Assembly: GCF_016583645.1 (NCBI RefSeq)
Contig: NZ_NRRL01000011.1
Span: 1-64,000, forward strand
Direction: 5' to 3'
Length of the DNA stretch: 64,000 nt
DNA from: Rhodovibrio sodomensis
GTDB taxonomy: Bacteria; Pseudomonadota; Alphaproteobacteria; Kiloniellales; Rhodovibrionaceae
Position numbers and translations under genes: made by a program. The notes beneath the pieces were generated by a model, which worked only from the letters and a program-made list of their open reading frames with translations, had not been told where the DNA came from and searched no databases. This document shows, one piece after another, positions 8,921 through 17,925 of the stretch (position 1 is its first letter; the number at the start of each line of letters is the position of its first letter).

Positions 8921-10132
8921 TCAGCTCGCGGCGGGTTGGGCGCGCGCGATCGGCCGGTCCGGGATCGGCGCGTGCAGCGCCGCCGCGATTAGGCCAAGCG
9001 CGATCGCCAGCCCCCAGACGATGTCGTAGGACCCGGTCAGGTCGTACAGCAGGCCGCCCAGCCAGGCGCCGAAGAAGGCGCCCACCTGGTGGCTCAGCAT
9101 GACCAGTCCGAACAGCGTGGCGAGGTAGCGGGCGCCGAAGATCTGGCCGACCAGTCCGCTAGTCAGCGGCACGGTGCCCAGCCACATCAGCCCGAAGGCG
9201 GCGGCGAACAGGTAGACCGTGACCTCCGTCTTGGGTGCCGCCAGCATCGCCGCGATCGCGATCGCGCGGGCGATGTAGAGACCGGACAGCAGGTGCTTCT
9301 TGCGCACCCGCCCGCCGGCCCAGCCGCAGGCGAACGAGCCGACGACGTTGAACAGCCCGACCAGCGACAGCGCGGTCGCGCCGACCAGCGCCGGCAGCCC
9401 GGTGCCGGCGACGTAGGCCGGCAAGTGGGTGGCGACGAAGGCGACGTGGAAGCCGCAGACGAAAAACCCGGCGGTCAGCAGCAGGAAGCCCTTGTGCCGG
9501 ATCGCCTCGTCGAACGCCTCGCGCAGCGACTGCTCGTGCGCCTGCCGGGCCGCCGGCTTGCCGCGCAGCAGGAACGCCAGCGGCACCACCAGCGCGCTTA
9601 CCGCCGCCAGCGCCAGCAGGCCGCCGTGCCAGTCGGTCAGGCCCATCACCGCCTGGGTGCCCGGCAGCAGCACGAACTGGCCGAGCGAGCCGCCGGCCGT
9701 GGCCACGCCCAGCCAGGTCGACCGCCGGTCTTCCGGCGCGGCCCGCGAGACGGCCGAAAGGACCAGCGGGAAGCCGCAGGCCGCGACCGCCATGCCGACC
9801 AGGATGCCGCCGCCCAGATGCAGGCCGAGTGGGGTGGGCACACCCGCCATCACCAGGATGCCGCCGGCGTAGAGCACGCCGCCCAGCGCGAGCAGCCGGC
9901 CAGTGCCATAGCGGTCGGCCAGCCCGCCGCAGACCGGCTGCAGCAAGCCCCACAGCAGGTTCTGCACGGCGATCGCGAAGGCGAAGCCGCCGCGCGGGAT
10001 CTCCAGCGCCGCCGTCATCGGCTCCAGGAACAGGCCGAACGTCTGCCGCACGCCCATGTTCACGCCCATCACGACCATCGCGGCGGCAAGCACGAGCCAC
10101 GCCGCCGGCTGCCAACGCGCGGCTGTCGACAC
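8921..10132 (-). CDS. Major facilitator superfamily transporter
   Basis: 403 aa, twelve hydrophobic helices. The A-motif-like loop GGLADRYGTGRLLALGG (about 75-90) and the N-terminal MGVRQTFGLFLEPM resemble the oxalate/monocarboxylate branch of the MFS often annotated as OFA or NreB-like. Substrate not deducible. Start ATG 10132. The 3' neighbour rarD is 30 bp away; upstream is the clc gene after a 191-bp spacer containing a palindromic repeat. Confidence 0.88.
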   Translation of the reverse strand: MSTAARWQPAAWLVLAAAMVVMGVNMGVRQTFGLFLEPMTAALEIPRGGFAFAIAVQNLLWGLLQPVCGGLADRYGTGRLLALGGVLYAGGILVMAGVPTPLGLHLGGGILVGMAVAACGFPLVLSAVSRAAPEDRRSTWLGVATAGGSLGQFVLLPGTQAVMGLTDWHGGLLALAAVSALVVPLAFLLRGKPAARQAHEQSLREAFDEAIRHKGFLLLTAGFFVCGFHVAFVATHLPAYVAGTGLPALVGATALSLVGLFNVVGSFACGWAGGRVRKKHLLSGLYIARAIAIAAMLAAPKTEVTVYLFAAAFGLMWLGTVPLTSGLVGQIFGARYLATLFGLVMLSHQVGAFFGAWLGGLLYDLTGSYDIVWGLAIALGLIAAALHAPIPDRPIARAQPAAS

Positions 10133-10289
10133 GGGGGATCCTCCGGCAAAACAAACTGTCAGGGGCGCAGGCTAAAGCGCCCGGCCGCCCGCGGCTAACC
10201 GTCGCGCGCATGGGTGGCATGCATTGACGAAGCCGGGCCGCCGCGTTCGATCGTCGACCCGACCGTCAGCGTGAATGCATCCCTCGCGC

Positions 10290-10315
10290 GCTGAAAGGTG
10301 AGCCCACCTTTCAGC
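10290..10315. repeat. Dispersed palindrome copy A (downstream of clc)
   Basis: Perfect 11-bp stem GCTGAAAGGTG / CACCTTTCAGC with loop AGCC, followed by ATCTTGG, lying 9 bp past the clc stop codon. Related sequences occur at 18831-18862 and 30249-30295, also just after stop codons. It could serve as a transcript 3' end or REP-like element; no T-run follows in the clc direction. Confidence 0.75.
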
Positions 10316-10323
10316 ATCTTGGC

Positions 10324-12096
10324 CTAGGTGTGGAAGTGCTGCATCACGCTGTCGGCGATCCGGTCCTTGCCGACGATGCCGATGACGTGGCGCGACTCCG
10401 GCTTGGTGCGGCCGTTCGGCATCACGACGGCGTAGTGGCCGTCGCGCTCGCTCATCCGCTGCAGGACGTCGTGCAGGATGTCGTCGCGCTCGGCGAGCAC
10501 CCAGGCGCGGCTGGCGAGCTCGCCCAGGGTGGCGCCGGTCTGCACGCCCTCGCTGGAGCGCAGTATGCGACTGACCCGGATCACGCCGACCGTCGCGTCG
10601 CCGTCGGTCACCAGGATGAAGTGCTTGCCGGTGTCGAAGCCGAGCGTCTCCAGCGCGGTTTCCAGCGTCATCTCGGCAGGCAGCACGGCGAATGCGTCGT
10701 CCATCACCTCGGCGGCGTGGCGGACCAGGAACATGTTGGTGTGCCGGCCCTTGGGAATGTGCTTGCCCCGCCAGGCGAGCTTGATCGTGTAGATGTTCTC
10801 CGCCGACAGCGCCCGGCGCACGCCGATCGACAGGGCGACCGCGATCACCATCGGCACGATGATGTTGTAGTCGCGGGTCATCTCGAAAACCATGACGATC
10901 GCGGTCATGGCCGCGCCGCTGGCGCCGCCGACAACACCCGCCATGCCGACCATGGCGAACTCCGGCGGGGAGGCGTCGAAGCCGGGCAGCCAATTGAGCG
11001 CGATCGCCAGCGCCGCGCCCAGCGTCGTGCCCATGAACAGCGATGGCGAGAAGATCCCGCCCGAGGCGCCGGAGCCGAGCGACAGCGTGGTCGCCGCCAG
11101 CTTGGCCGCGAACAGGATCGACATCAGCTGGAAGGTCGCCAGTTCGTTGTGCAGCACCGCGCTGATCGTGCCGTAGCCGGTGCCCTGGATGAAGTAGTGG
11201 CCGTAGTTCTGCGCCAGCAGGTACATCATCGTGCCGACGATCAGCATGCCGGTGGCGTGGCGCAGGTAGTGGTTCTTGAAGAAGCGGTCGAAAAAGTCCT
11301 CCAGCAGCGACAGCACGCGGATGAAGGCGAACGACGCCAGACCGCACAGCAGGCCCAGCAGGGTAAAGCCGGTGAGATCGCTCAGATCGATCGCCTGGAA
11401 CGCGGTTTCCTGCGCGATCGGGACGATAAAGGCTGGGTCGATGCCGAAGAAGATCCGGCCGATGTAGGTCGCCGCCGCGGTCGCGATCACCACCGGCAGG
11501 AAGGTGCGGCTGGACACTTCCGGCAGCATCAGCTCGATCGCGAACATCACCCCGCCAAGCGGGGTGTTGAAGGTGGCCGCGATGCCGGCCCCGCCGCCGG
11601 CCGCGAGCAGGGTGATCCGCTGCCAGGTCGGCAGTCGGGTCAGCTGGCCCATGGTGGAGCCGAACGACGAGCCGATCTGGATGATCGGGCCCTCGCGCCC
11701 GACGGCCGCGCCCGAACCGATCGAGAGCGCGGAGGCGAGCGACTTCGCGATCGCCACCACCGGCCGGATCTGGCCTTCCCGGTGATAGATTGCGTCCATC
11801 ACTTCGGGCACGCCGTGTCCGCGCGCCTCCGGGGCGAACGTCTGGGTCAGCCAGACCACGCCCATGCCGCCGATGACCGGGACCAGGATGACGAACGGCC
11901 CCCACGGGCCGAGCGGGATCAGCGCCTCGGCGTCGTAGGTGATGTCCAGCGTGCCGGCGAAGAAGATGTTGTGCAGGACCGCGATCAGCACCCGAAAGGC
12001 GAGGGCCCCGAGCCCCGTCACCACGCCGACGAGGAGGGCGAGCCCGGTCAGCGTGACCAGGCCGACTTGGCGTGTCCCATCGTTTTGATCGACCAT
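10324..12096 (-). CDS. ClC family chloride channel/transporter with CBS domains
   Basis: 590 aa. The membrane part (about 10-440) carries the ClC selectivity signatures GHGVPEVMDA (93-102), GREGPIIQIG (133-142) and GGIFSPSLFMG. The cytoplasmic tail (about 455-590) contains two CBS domains, which usually bind adenine nucleotides and gate transport. GREGP is conserved, so Cl- or other anion transport is likely; H+ antiport versus channel behaviour cannot be decided by eye. Single-gene unit, with an upstream spacer of about 107 bp to the divergently read 182-aa protein. Confidence 0.92.
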   Translation of the reverse strand: MVDQNDGTRQVGLVTLTGLALLVGVVTGLGALAFRVLIAVLHNIFFAGTLDITYDAEALIPLGPWGPFVILVPVIGGMGVVWLTQTFAPEARGHGVPEVMDAIYHREGQIRPVVAIAKSLASALSIGSGAAVGREGPIIQIGSSFGSTMGQLTRLPTWQRITLLAAGGGAGIAATFNTPLGGVMFAIELMLPEVSSRTFLPVVIATAAATYIGRIFFGIDPAFIVPIAQETAFQAIDLSDLTGFTLLGLLCGLASFAFIRVLSLLEDFFDRFFKNHYLRHATGMLIVGTMMYLLAQNYGHYFIQGTGYGTISAVLHNELATFQLMSILFAAKLAATTLSLGSGASGGIFSPSLFMGTTLGAALAIALNWLPGFDASPPEFAMVGMAGVVGGASGAAMTAIVMVFEMTRDYNIIVPMVIAVALSIGVRRALSAENIYTIKLAWRGKHIPKGRHTNMFLVRHAAEVMDDAFAVLPAEMTLETALETLGFDTGKHFILVTDGDATVGVIRVSRILRSSEGVQTGATLGELASRAWVLAERDDILHDVLQRMSERDGHYAVVMPNGRTKPESRHVIGIVGKDRIADSVMQHFHT

Positions 12097-12203
12097 ATTG
12101 GCGCTCTGCCTAACGGTTAACCGACGCGCTTGTCACCCGTTCGAAAGGTGGCCTGTGCGCACCGCATAGCTGTCGGGACCATATGCCCGGCAGGAGACGA
12201 CCT

Positions 12204-12752
12204 ATGACCTTGCAGCGCCTACGCAATCTGGCCGGCCGGTACCGGATCACGCTGCGCGTCGCGCTTTTGGTTGCGCTGGCGCTCACGGTGTACGTGCCGC
12301 TGATGCTGTCGGCGGAACGGCAGGCGGCGCAGCGGCTGGAAGAGTTGCGCGCCGAGGACCCGCAGGCGTATCTGGAGGTATTGAAGCGGGAGGAGGGCTT
12401 CGACGCCTATCTTGCGGCGTTCGCCCGACTGCGCGGCTTCGACGACTGGCGCGCCGCGCCGCCGGTGTTCCTGCACGGGCGCTGGCGGCTGTACGAAACC
12501 CGCCAGTACGTCGACGACAGCTTCGCGCCCGAGCCCTGCACGCCCGCCGTACGCTTTCTCGAAGGCAGCGTACGTCTGCCGTCGGCACCGGCGCGCGACG
12601 CCCTCTACACCATCCAGAATGCCCACATCGCCGTCCAGCGCCCGGGCGCCAGCACGCTCAGCATCGACCCGGTCGCCCCGCGCCAGTCGGTGCACTACCT
12701 GCGGATCGAGGGGCTCCCCCAAGGCCTGCGCTTCGCCTACCGCTGCAGTTGA
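12204..12752 (+). CDS. Hypothetical membrane-anchored protein
   Basis: 182 aa from ATG 12204, placed by AGGAGA six bases upstream. Residues about 18-36 form one transmembrane segment (VALLVALALTVYVPLML) after a basic N-terminus, so the rest would lie in the periplasm. It begins with a helical, charged stretch (QRLEELRAEDPQAYLEVLK) and ends in a mixed beta region with two Cys (PEPCTP and the terminal YRCS) that could form a disulfide. I recognise no family. Divergent from clc, convergent with pyk. Confidence 0.7.
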   Translation: MTLQRLRNLAGRYRITLRVALLVALALTVYVPLMLSAERQAAQRLEELRAEDPQAYLEVLKREEGFDAYLAAFARLRGFDDWRAAPPVFLHGRWRLYETRQYVDDSFAPEPCTPAVRFLEGSVRLPSAPARDALYTIQNAHIAVQRPGASTLSIDPVAPRQSVHYLRIEGLPQGLRFAYRCS

Positions 12753-12887
12753 GTCCGTCCGTTACCGGACCTGATCTGCTTGGCACTGAATGCAGCGCTC
12801 ATCATCCCGAACCGGCGGACGCAGCCAGCCGAGCCGACGGGTCCGGGCACGGCGTCTCGGCTCGCGGATCCGGCGCGGCGGCGCGCC

Positions 12888-14306
12888 TTACCCCTCGACC
12901 CAGGCGATGCGCAGCACGTTGGTGGCGCCGGGGGTGCCGAACGGAACGCCGGCGGTGACCACCAGTTTCTCGCCCTTGCGGGCGAACTGCTCGTCGAACG
13001 CGATCGTGCAGGCTTTCTCCACCATCTCCTGGAAGTTCCCCACGTCCGCGGTGTTCACCGTGTGCGCGCCCCACAGCAGGGTCAGGCGGCGGGCGGTGTC
13101 GAGCCGGGCGGTCAGCACCAGGATCGGCACCAATGGCCGCTCCCGGGCCGCGCGCAGGGCGGTCGAGCCGGAGGTGGTGTAGCTGACGATCGCCGCCGCG
13201 CCGATGGTGGCCGCGACCTGCGCGGCCGCCGCCGAGATCGCGTCCGGGGCGGTCGGTTCGGGCTGGGGATGCAGCGCTTCCACGATCGGCCGGTAGAAGG
13301 TGTCCTTCTCCGTGCGCGCGATAATCCGGTTCATGAAGTGCACCGATTCGCGCGGGTAGTGGCCGGCCGCCGTCTCCGCCGACAGCATCACGGCATCCGC
13401 GCCGTCGTAGACGGCCGTGGCGACGTCGGACGCTTCCGCGCGGGTCGGCGCGGGCGACTGCACCATCGAGTCCAGCATCTGGGTCGCCACGATCACCGGC
13501 TTGCCGGCCAAGCGGCAGGCGCGGATGATGTCCTTCTGGTGGCCGGGCACTTCCTCCGCCGGGACCTCGACGCCAAGGTCGCCGCGCGCGACCATGATCG
13601 CATCGGCAAGCTCGACCAGCTGGTCGAGGCACTCCAGCGCCGCCGGCTTTTCCACCTTGACCACGATCGCGGCCTTGCCGCCGATCAGCTTGCGCGCCTC
13701 GGCGACGTCTTCCGGGCGCTGCACGAACGATAGCGCGACCCAGTCGACGCCCAGCTCCAGGCCGAACCGCAGGTCCTCGCGGTCCTTCTTGGTCAGGGGC
13801 GAGATCGGCATCACCACGCCGGGGACGTTGACGCCCTTGCGGTCGGACAGCGGGCCGCCGGTCTCGACCTCGCAGTCGGCGAAGTCCTTGCCGCACTCCT
13901 TGACGATCAGGCGCAGCTTGCCGTCGTCCAGCAGGATCGGCGTCTCGGGTTCCAGCACCTCGAACACTTCCGGGTGCGGCAGCGGCGCGCGGGTACCGTC
14001 GCCCTCGGTCTCGTCGAGGTCGAGGCGAAAACGCGCGCCGCGGGTCAGGTGGATGGCGCCGTCCTTGAGCCGGCCGACCCGCAGCTTCGGCCCCTGCAGG
14101 TCCTGCAGAATGCCGATCGGCCGGCCGTGCTCGCCTTCCAGCTCGCGGATGGTGTTGTAGGTCCGGCGGTGGTCGTCGTGACTGCCGTGGGAGAAGTTCA
14201 GACGGAACACGTCCGCGCCCGCCTCGAACAGGTCGTTCAGCACCGCCCGGTCCCGGCTGGCCGGACCCAGCGTGGCGACGATCTTTGCGTTTCTATTGCG
14301 TCGCAT
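12888..14306 (-). CDS. pyk: Pyruvate kinase
   Basis: 472 aa, normal length for bacterial type II pyruvate kinase. It converts phosphoenolpyruvate and ADP to pyruvate and ATP. Visible: N-terminal KIVATLGPASRD, FRLNFSHGSHDDH, the catalytic-lysine segment AAIVVKVEKPAALE, the metal/substrate site MVARGDLGVEVPAEEVP, and SAETAAGHYPRESV. It closes a minus-strand set with the glycerate 2-kinase and its regulator; the 2-phosphoglycerate made upstream reaches pyruvate through enolase and this enzyme. Confidence 0.97.
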   Translation of the reverse strand: MRRNRNAKIVATLGPASRDRAVLNDLFEAGADVFRLNFSHGSHDDHRRTYNTIRELEGEHGRPIGILQDLQGPKLRVGRLKDGAIHLTRGARFRLDLDETEGDGTRAPLPHPEVFEVLEPETPILLDDGKLRLIVKECGKDFADCEVETGGPLSDRKGVNVPGVVMPISPLTKKDREDLRFGLELGVDWVALSFVQRPEDVAEARKLIGGKAAIVVKVEKPAALECLDQLVELADAIMVARGDLGVEVPAEEVPGHQKDIIRACRLAGKPVIVATQMLDSMVQSPAPTRAEASDVATAVYDGADAVMLSAETAAGHYPRESVHFMNRIIARTEKDTFYRPIVEALHPQPEPTAPDAISAAAAQVAATIGAAAIVSYTTSGSTALRAARERPLVPILVLTARLDTARRLTLLWGAHTVNTADVGNFQEMVEKACTIAFDEQFARKGEKLVVTAGVPFGTPGATNVLRIAWVEG

Positions 14307-14509
14307 GACACTCCACTATTCCAAATGCCTGCGACACCTTAAGGACTGCGTGCCTCAGGTCCAGGGCAAACCGGCCGATAAACGGTTGCGATCTTGTGAA
14401 TGATGCGCCGCGACTGGGACCCGCGGGGCGGGCATTTTCCCGCCGCGGCAGGCCGTCTCAATAGCGTGCGGCCGGCGACATCGCAACGCCGGTGATCACG
14501 CGTCGGCAA

Positions 14510-15793
14510 TCAGGCGCCGGTTATCAGGATCGCGCGCAGATCGTTGACGTTGGTGAGGGTCGGTCCGGTGATCACCAGATCGTCCAGCGCCTGGAAGAAG
14601 CCGTAGCCGTCGTTGTCCGCCAGCAGCGCCAGCGGGTCCAGCCCGGCCGCGCGGGCTCGGGTCAGGCTGTCCGGGGTGACCCGCGCGCCGGCATTGTCCT
14701 CGCTGCCGTCGATGCCGTCGCTGTCGCCGGCCAGCGCCCAGATGCCCGGCGCCCCGTTCAGCGCGACCGCGAGCGCCAGCAGGAATTCCAGGTTGCGCCC
14801 GCCGCGGCCCTGGCCGCGCACGGTCACGGTCGTCTCGCCCCCGGACAGCAGCACCGCGGGCGCGGCGGCCGGCTGGTCGTGTCGGGCGACCTGCTGGGCG
14901 ATCCCGGCCATCACCTGCGCGACCTCGCGCGCCTCGCCCTCGATCGAATCGCCCAGGATCACCGGCGTCACGCCGGCCTCCCGCGCGGCCTCGGCCATCG
15001 CTTCGAGCGAGGCCTGTGGGCGGGCGATCAGGCGGTTTTCCACCCGGGCCAGCCGGGTGTCGCCCGGCTTCGGCGTCTCCTCCGCCGCGGTCTCCAGGTG
15101 TTGGCGGACCGCCGCCGGCGGGTCGATGCCGTATTTCGCCAGGATCGCGCGCGCATCGGCGAATGTGGTCGGATCGGCGACCGTGGGGCCGGAGGCGATG
15201 GTCGCCGGATCGTCGCCCGGCACATCGGAGATCAGCAGCGACACCACCCGGGCCGGCGCGGCCGCGGCGGCGAGCCGACCGCCCTTCAACGCGGACAGGT
15301 GCTTGCGCACGCAGTTCATCTCCGCGATGTCGGCGCCGCTCTTCAGCAGGGCCTTGGCGACCGTCTGCTTGTCGTCGAGCTCCAGGCCCTGCGCCGGCAG
15401 GGCGAGCAGGGCCGAGCCGCCGCCCGAGATCAGGCAGATCAGCAGATCGTCCGCGCCCAGACCGCTGGCGAGGTCGAGGATCCGTTGTGCGGCCGCCCGC
15501 CCGGCGGCATCAGGCACCGGATGGGCCGCTTCGACGCATTCGATGTGGTCCAGCTGGACGGCGTGGTCGTAGCGGGTGACCACCAGACCTTCCGGTGCCG
15601 GGCGGTCGACCGGCCAGGCCTGCTCCAGCGCGCGCGCCATCGAGGCGGCCGCCTTGCCGGCTCCGACCACGACCGTGCGCCCGCCGGCGGGCAGATCGGG
15701 CAGATGCGGCGGAACCGCCTTCGCCGGATCGGCCGCGGCCAGGCCGGCGTCGAACAGCCGGCGCAGGACGCCCGTGGGATCGTCCGGTTGCAA
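14510..15793 (-). CDS. ttuD: Glycerate 2-kinase (MOFRL family)
   Basis: 427 aa with the DUF4147 N-terminal domain (VVGAGKAAASMARALE; LICLISGGGSALLALP; EMNCVRKHLSALKGGRLA) and C-terminal MOFRL domain (LSGGETTVTVRGQGRGGRN; ALAGDSDGIDGSEDNAGA). The family phosphorylates D-glycerate to 2-phosphoglycerate in tartronate/hydroxypyruvate, serine-cycle and glyoxylate routes. It starts 18 bp after the FadR-type regulator gene and is followed by pyk, so a regulated glycerate to pyruvate route is the likely theme. Confidence 0.92.
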   Translation of the reverse strand: MQPDDPTGVLRRLFDAGLAAADPAKAVPPHLPDLPAGGRTVVVGAGKAAASMARALEQAWPVDRPAPEGLVVTRYDHAVQLDHIECVEAAHPVPDAAGRAAAQRILDLASGLGADDLLICLISGGGSALLALPAQGLELDDKQTVAKALLKSGADIAEMNCVRKHLSALKGGRLAAAAAPARVVSLLISDVPGDDPATIASGPTVADPTTFADARAILAKYGIDPPAAVRQHLETAAEETPKPGDTRLARVENRLIARPQASLEAMAEAAREAGVTPVILGDSIEGEAREVAQVMAGIAQQVARHDQPAAAPAVLLSGGETTVTVRGQGRGGRNLEFLLALAVALNGAPGIWALAGDSDGIDGSEDNAGARVTPDSLTRARAAGLDPLALLADNDGYGFFQALDDLVITGPTLTNVNDLRAILITGA

Positions 15794-15811
15794 GCCCGCC
15801 CCGCCCAGCCG

Positions 15812-16573
15812 TCAGGCGCTCGAGCTGACCGCCCGCGGCGCGTCCGGCTGGTTCGCCGGCGTGCCGACGGCGGCGTAGCTGCGCACGACCGCGTCCAGGT
15901 GGGTCTGCATCGCCTGGCCGGCCGCCTCCGGATCGCGGGCGCGGATCGCGTCGTAAATCTTGCGGTGATGGCCGAGCAGCATGCGGTCGTCCTCCGGACG
16001 GGCGATCAGGGTGTGGCGGTGGTAGTCGAACATCTTCTCCAGGATGTCCTGAAGCGTGCTCATCAGGTGCATGTAGACGGCGCTGCCGGTCGCCTTGGCG
16101 ATCGCCATGTGGAAGGCGTAGTCGTCTTCCGCCTTGTGGTGGCCGCCGCGGCTCGGGTCCTCCATCGCCTTGAGCGCCGCGGCGATCTGCGCGATCTGCT
16201 CGGCGCTCGCGTCGCGGGCGGCGCGGCGGGCCGCCCAGACCTCGATATTGGCGCGGATCTCGGCCAGCTCGTGCAGGTTCTTGGCGTCGGCGCGGACCAG
16301 CTGCAGCAGCCCTGAATCGGGGTTCGACGGCGCGGTGGTGATGCGCGTGCCGCCGCCCTGAACCGCGGACACGAAGCCCTGCGCCTTCAGCTCCTGCAGG
16401 GCCGCGCGCACGGAGACGCGGGAGACGTTCATCATCTCCGCGAGCTGGCGTTCGCCGGGCAGGCGCTCGCCCGGGGCCAGCGTCCCGGCTGCGATCATTT
16501 TCATGATTTCGTGTGCGACGCGGTCCGAGACGCGTTCGCGCTCGATTTCGCGGAACCGTGGATCCTGTTTCAT
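15812..16573 (-). CDS. GntR/FadR family transcriptional regulator
   Basis: 253 aa. Residues about 12-80 are a GntR winged helix (RLPGERQLAEMMNVSRVSVR), and 90-235 an FCD ligand domain with the metal-binding type residues in DDYAFHMAIAKATGS and LLGHHRKIYDAI. It probably represses the operon it heads, responding to a small organic acid. Two FadR-consensus palindromes 76-108 bp upstream of its ATG fit autoregulation. Together with ttuD it resembles glycerate/glycolate-responsive regulators, but the ligand is inferred only from the neighbour. Confidence 0.9.
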   Translation of the reverse strand: MKQDPRFREIERERVSDRVAHEIMKMIAAGTLAPGERLPGERQLAEMMNVSRVSVRAALQELKAQGFVSAVQGGGTRITTAPSNPDSGLLQLVRADAKNLHELAEIRANIEVWAARRAARDASAEQIAQIAAALKAMEDPSRGGHHKAEDDYAFHMAIAKATGSAVYMHLMSTLQDILEKMFDYHRHTLIARPEDDRMLLGHHRKIYDAIRARDPEAAGQAMQTHLDAVVRSYAAVGTPANQPDAPRAVSSSA

Positions 16574-16917
16574 GCCGTCTGGGTATCCTCTCGCTCAGCG
16601 CCGATTGCGTGCGCGGGCCCGCCAGTTTGAAGCCACGACACAATGCGCTTGTATACAAACCTTGGAATACTGGTAGCACCAGCCAAACGGATCGTCACGC
16701 CCGAAGCGGTACAATCCCGTTAAGATCGCCGCGTTTTGAGCCGATTTGCAGCCGCATTGCACCTCTGGCGCGACGACTGCGGCGTCCGTTCGCCGCGGCG
16801 TCGCGATCGGCCGCGCCGTTGGGCGGGACATCGCGTTTGGGGGCCGCGGGTGCGGATGGGCTGCGCGTTCCCCGGCGCGAATCAGCGCCAGGCGGGCGAG
16901 TGAGGGGACCGTCGAGG
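16574..16917. other. Intergenic region upstream of the gntR gene
   Basis: 344 bp between the regulator start and the end of the TPR gene. Beyond the two operators I see no gene or strong hairpin; the part nearest the TPR stop is GC-rich and featureless. Confidence 0.5.
16649..16681. promoter_or_regulatory. Two candidate FadR-type operators upstream of the gntR-ttuD operon
   Basis: TTGTATACAA (16649-16658) is a perfect palindrome, and TGGTAGCACCA (16671-16681) matches the FadR-subfamily half-site pattern TGGT-N3-ACCA exactly. Their centres are about 22 bp apart, two helical turns, on the promoter side of the regulator gene. Family knowledge says FadR-type regulators bind such sites; binding here is inference. 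Confidence 0.6.
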
Positions 16918-17784
16918 TCAGCCGGAACCGCCGTCGACCTGCACGTCCATCTGCTGCAGGTTCTCGCGCGCCGTCTGCGCCAGGCCGGAGTCGGGCGCCT
17001 GGCGGATCACCGCCATCCAGCGTTTGCGCGCGCTCTCCTTGTCGCCTTGGATGCGGGCCAGCGCGCCCAGTTCGAACAGCGCCTCGACGTTGCCGGGATC
17101 GATCTCCAGCGCGCGTTCGAGGTTCTCGCGCGCCATCGTGGGCGAGTCGACGTAGCGGTAGGCGCTGCCGCGGTAGACGTACAGATCGGCCCGGTCGGGC
17201 GCGAGTTCGATCGCGCGGTTCAGGTCGTCGATGGTCTCCCAGTAGCGTCCGGCCTGGAAGCGGGCGTGGGCGCGATCGAGCAGCAGTTCGACGTTGTCCG
17301 GCTGCATCTCCAGGGCCTGGGTCGCCGCCGCTGCCGCGCGCGCCGGCCGGTTCCCCAACAGCCACGCCCGGCTTGCCTGCGACAGGGCGTTCACCCGTGG
17401 GGATTCGCCGATGTCCTTGGGCATGGTGCGCGCCAGGTCCTCCAGCATCCGCCCGGCGCGGTGGTAGTCGCCGCGGGTCATGTGGGCGATCGCCTCGCAG
17501 TGCCGCGCCGGGTCGCCGCCGCCGGTGTCCTGCCACGTGCGCGCGCGCTCGATTGCCTTGTCGGGATCGCGGCGCGCCATCTCCAGGCAGTCGGCGTAGC
17601 GTGCCGCGGCCTCGACGCTTGGGTCCTGGCGGGGCGCGCTGTCGGGCGCCTGGACCGCGTCGTCCGGGGGGCCAAAAGTGTAGCCGTTCTCCTCGGTCTG
17701 CGCGGAGGTCTGGGCCGGCGCGGAGGTCGCCGCCAGCAGCAGCGCCAGCACGGCGGGCAGGGGGGTTAGACGGTATCGGACCAT
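16918..17784 (-). CDS. Secreted TPR-repeat protein
   Basis: 288 aa from ATG 17784, where a Sec signal peptide begins (MVRYRLTPLPAVLALLLAA, cleavage near SAPAQ). The longer upstream reading adds a non-signal extension and is unlikely. At least four tetratricopeptide repeats follow (about 150-280), for example AGRYWETIDDLNRAIELAPD and ARENLERALEIDPGNVEAL. TPR repeats mediate protein contacts, here presumably in the periplasm. No partner is indicated by neighbours. Confidence 0.85.
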   Translation of the reverse strand: MVRYRLTPLPAVLALLLAATSAPAQTSAQTEENGYTFGPPDDAVQAPDSAPRQDPSVEAAARYADCLEMARRDPDKAIERARTWQDTGGGDPARHCEAIAHMTRGDYHRAGRMLEDLARTMPKDIGESPRVNALSQASRAWLLGNRPARAAAAATQALEMQPDNVELLLDRAHARFQAGRYWETIDDLNRAIELAPDRADLYVYRGSAYRYVDSPTMARENLERALEIDPGNVEALFELGALARIQGDKESARKRWMAVIRQAPDSGLAQTARENLQQMDVQVDGGSG

Positions 17785-17925
17785 CGCGTCGATCTGCTGC
17801 TTGTCTGCCTTGGGTGCGGGCCCTAACGTCGCCGGCGGCGCCGCCGGGTTCAAGAGGCCAGGATGGCGCCCCGCCGACGGCGTCGAAGCGCCGGATTCCC
17901 GCCCGAGCCGGAGAGCCTGTCACCG

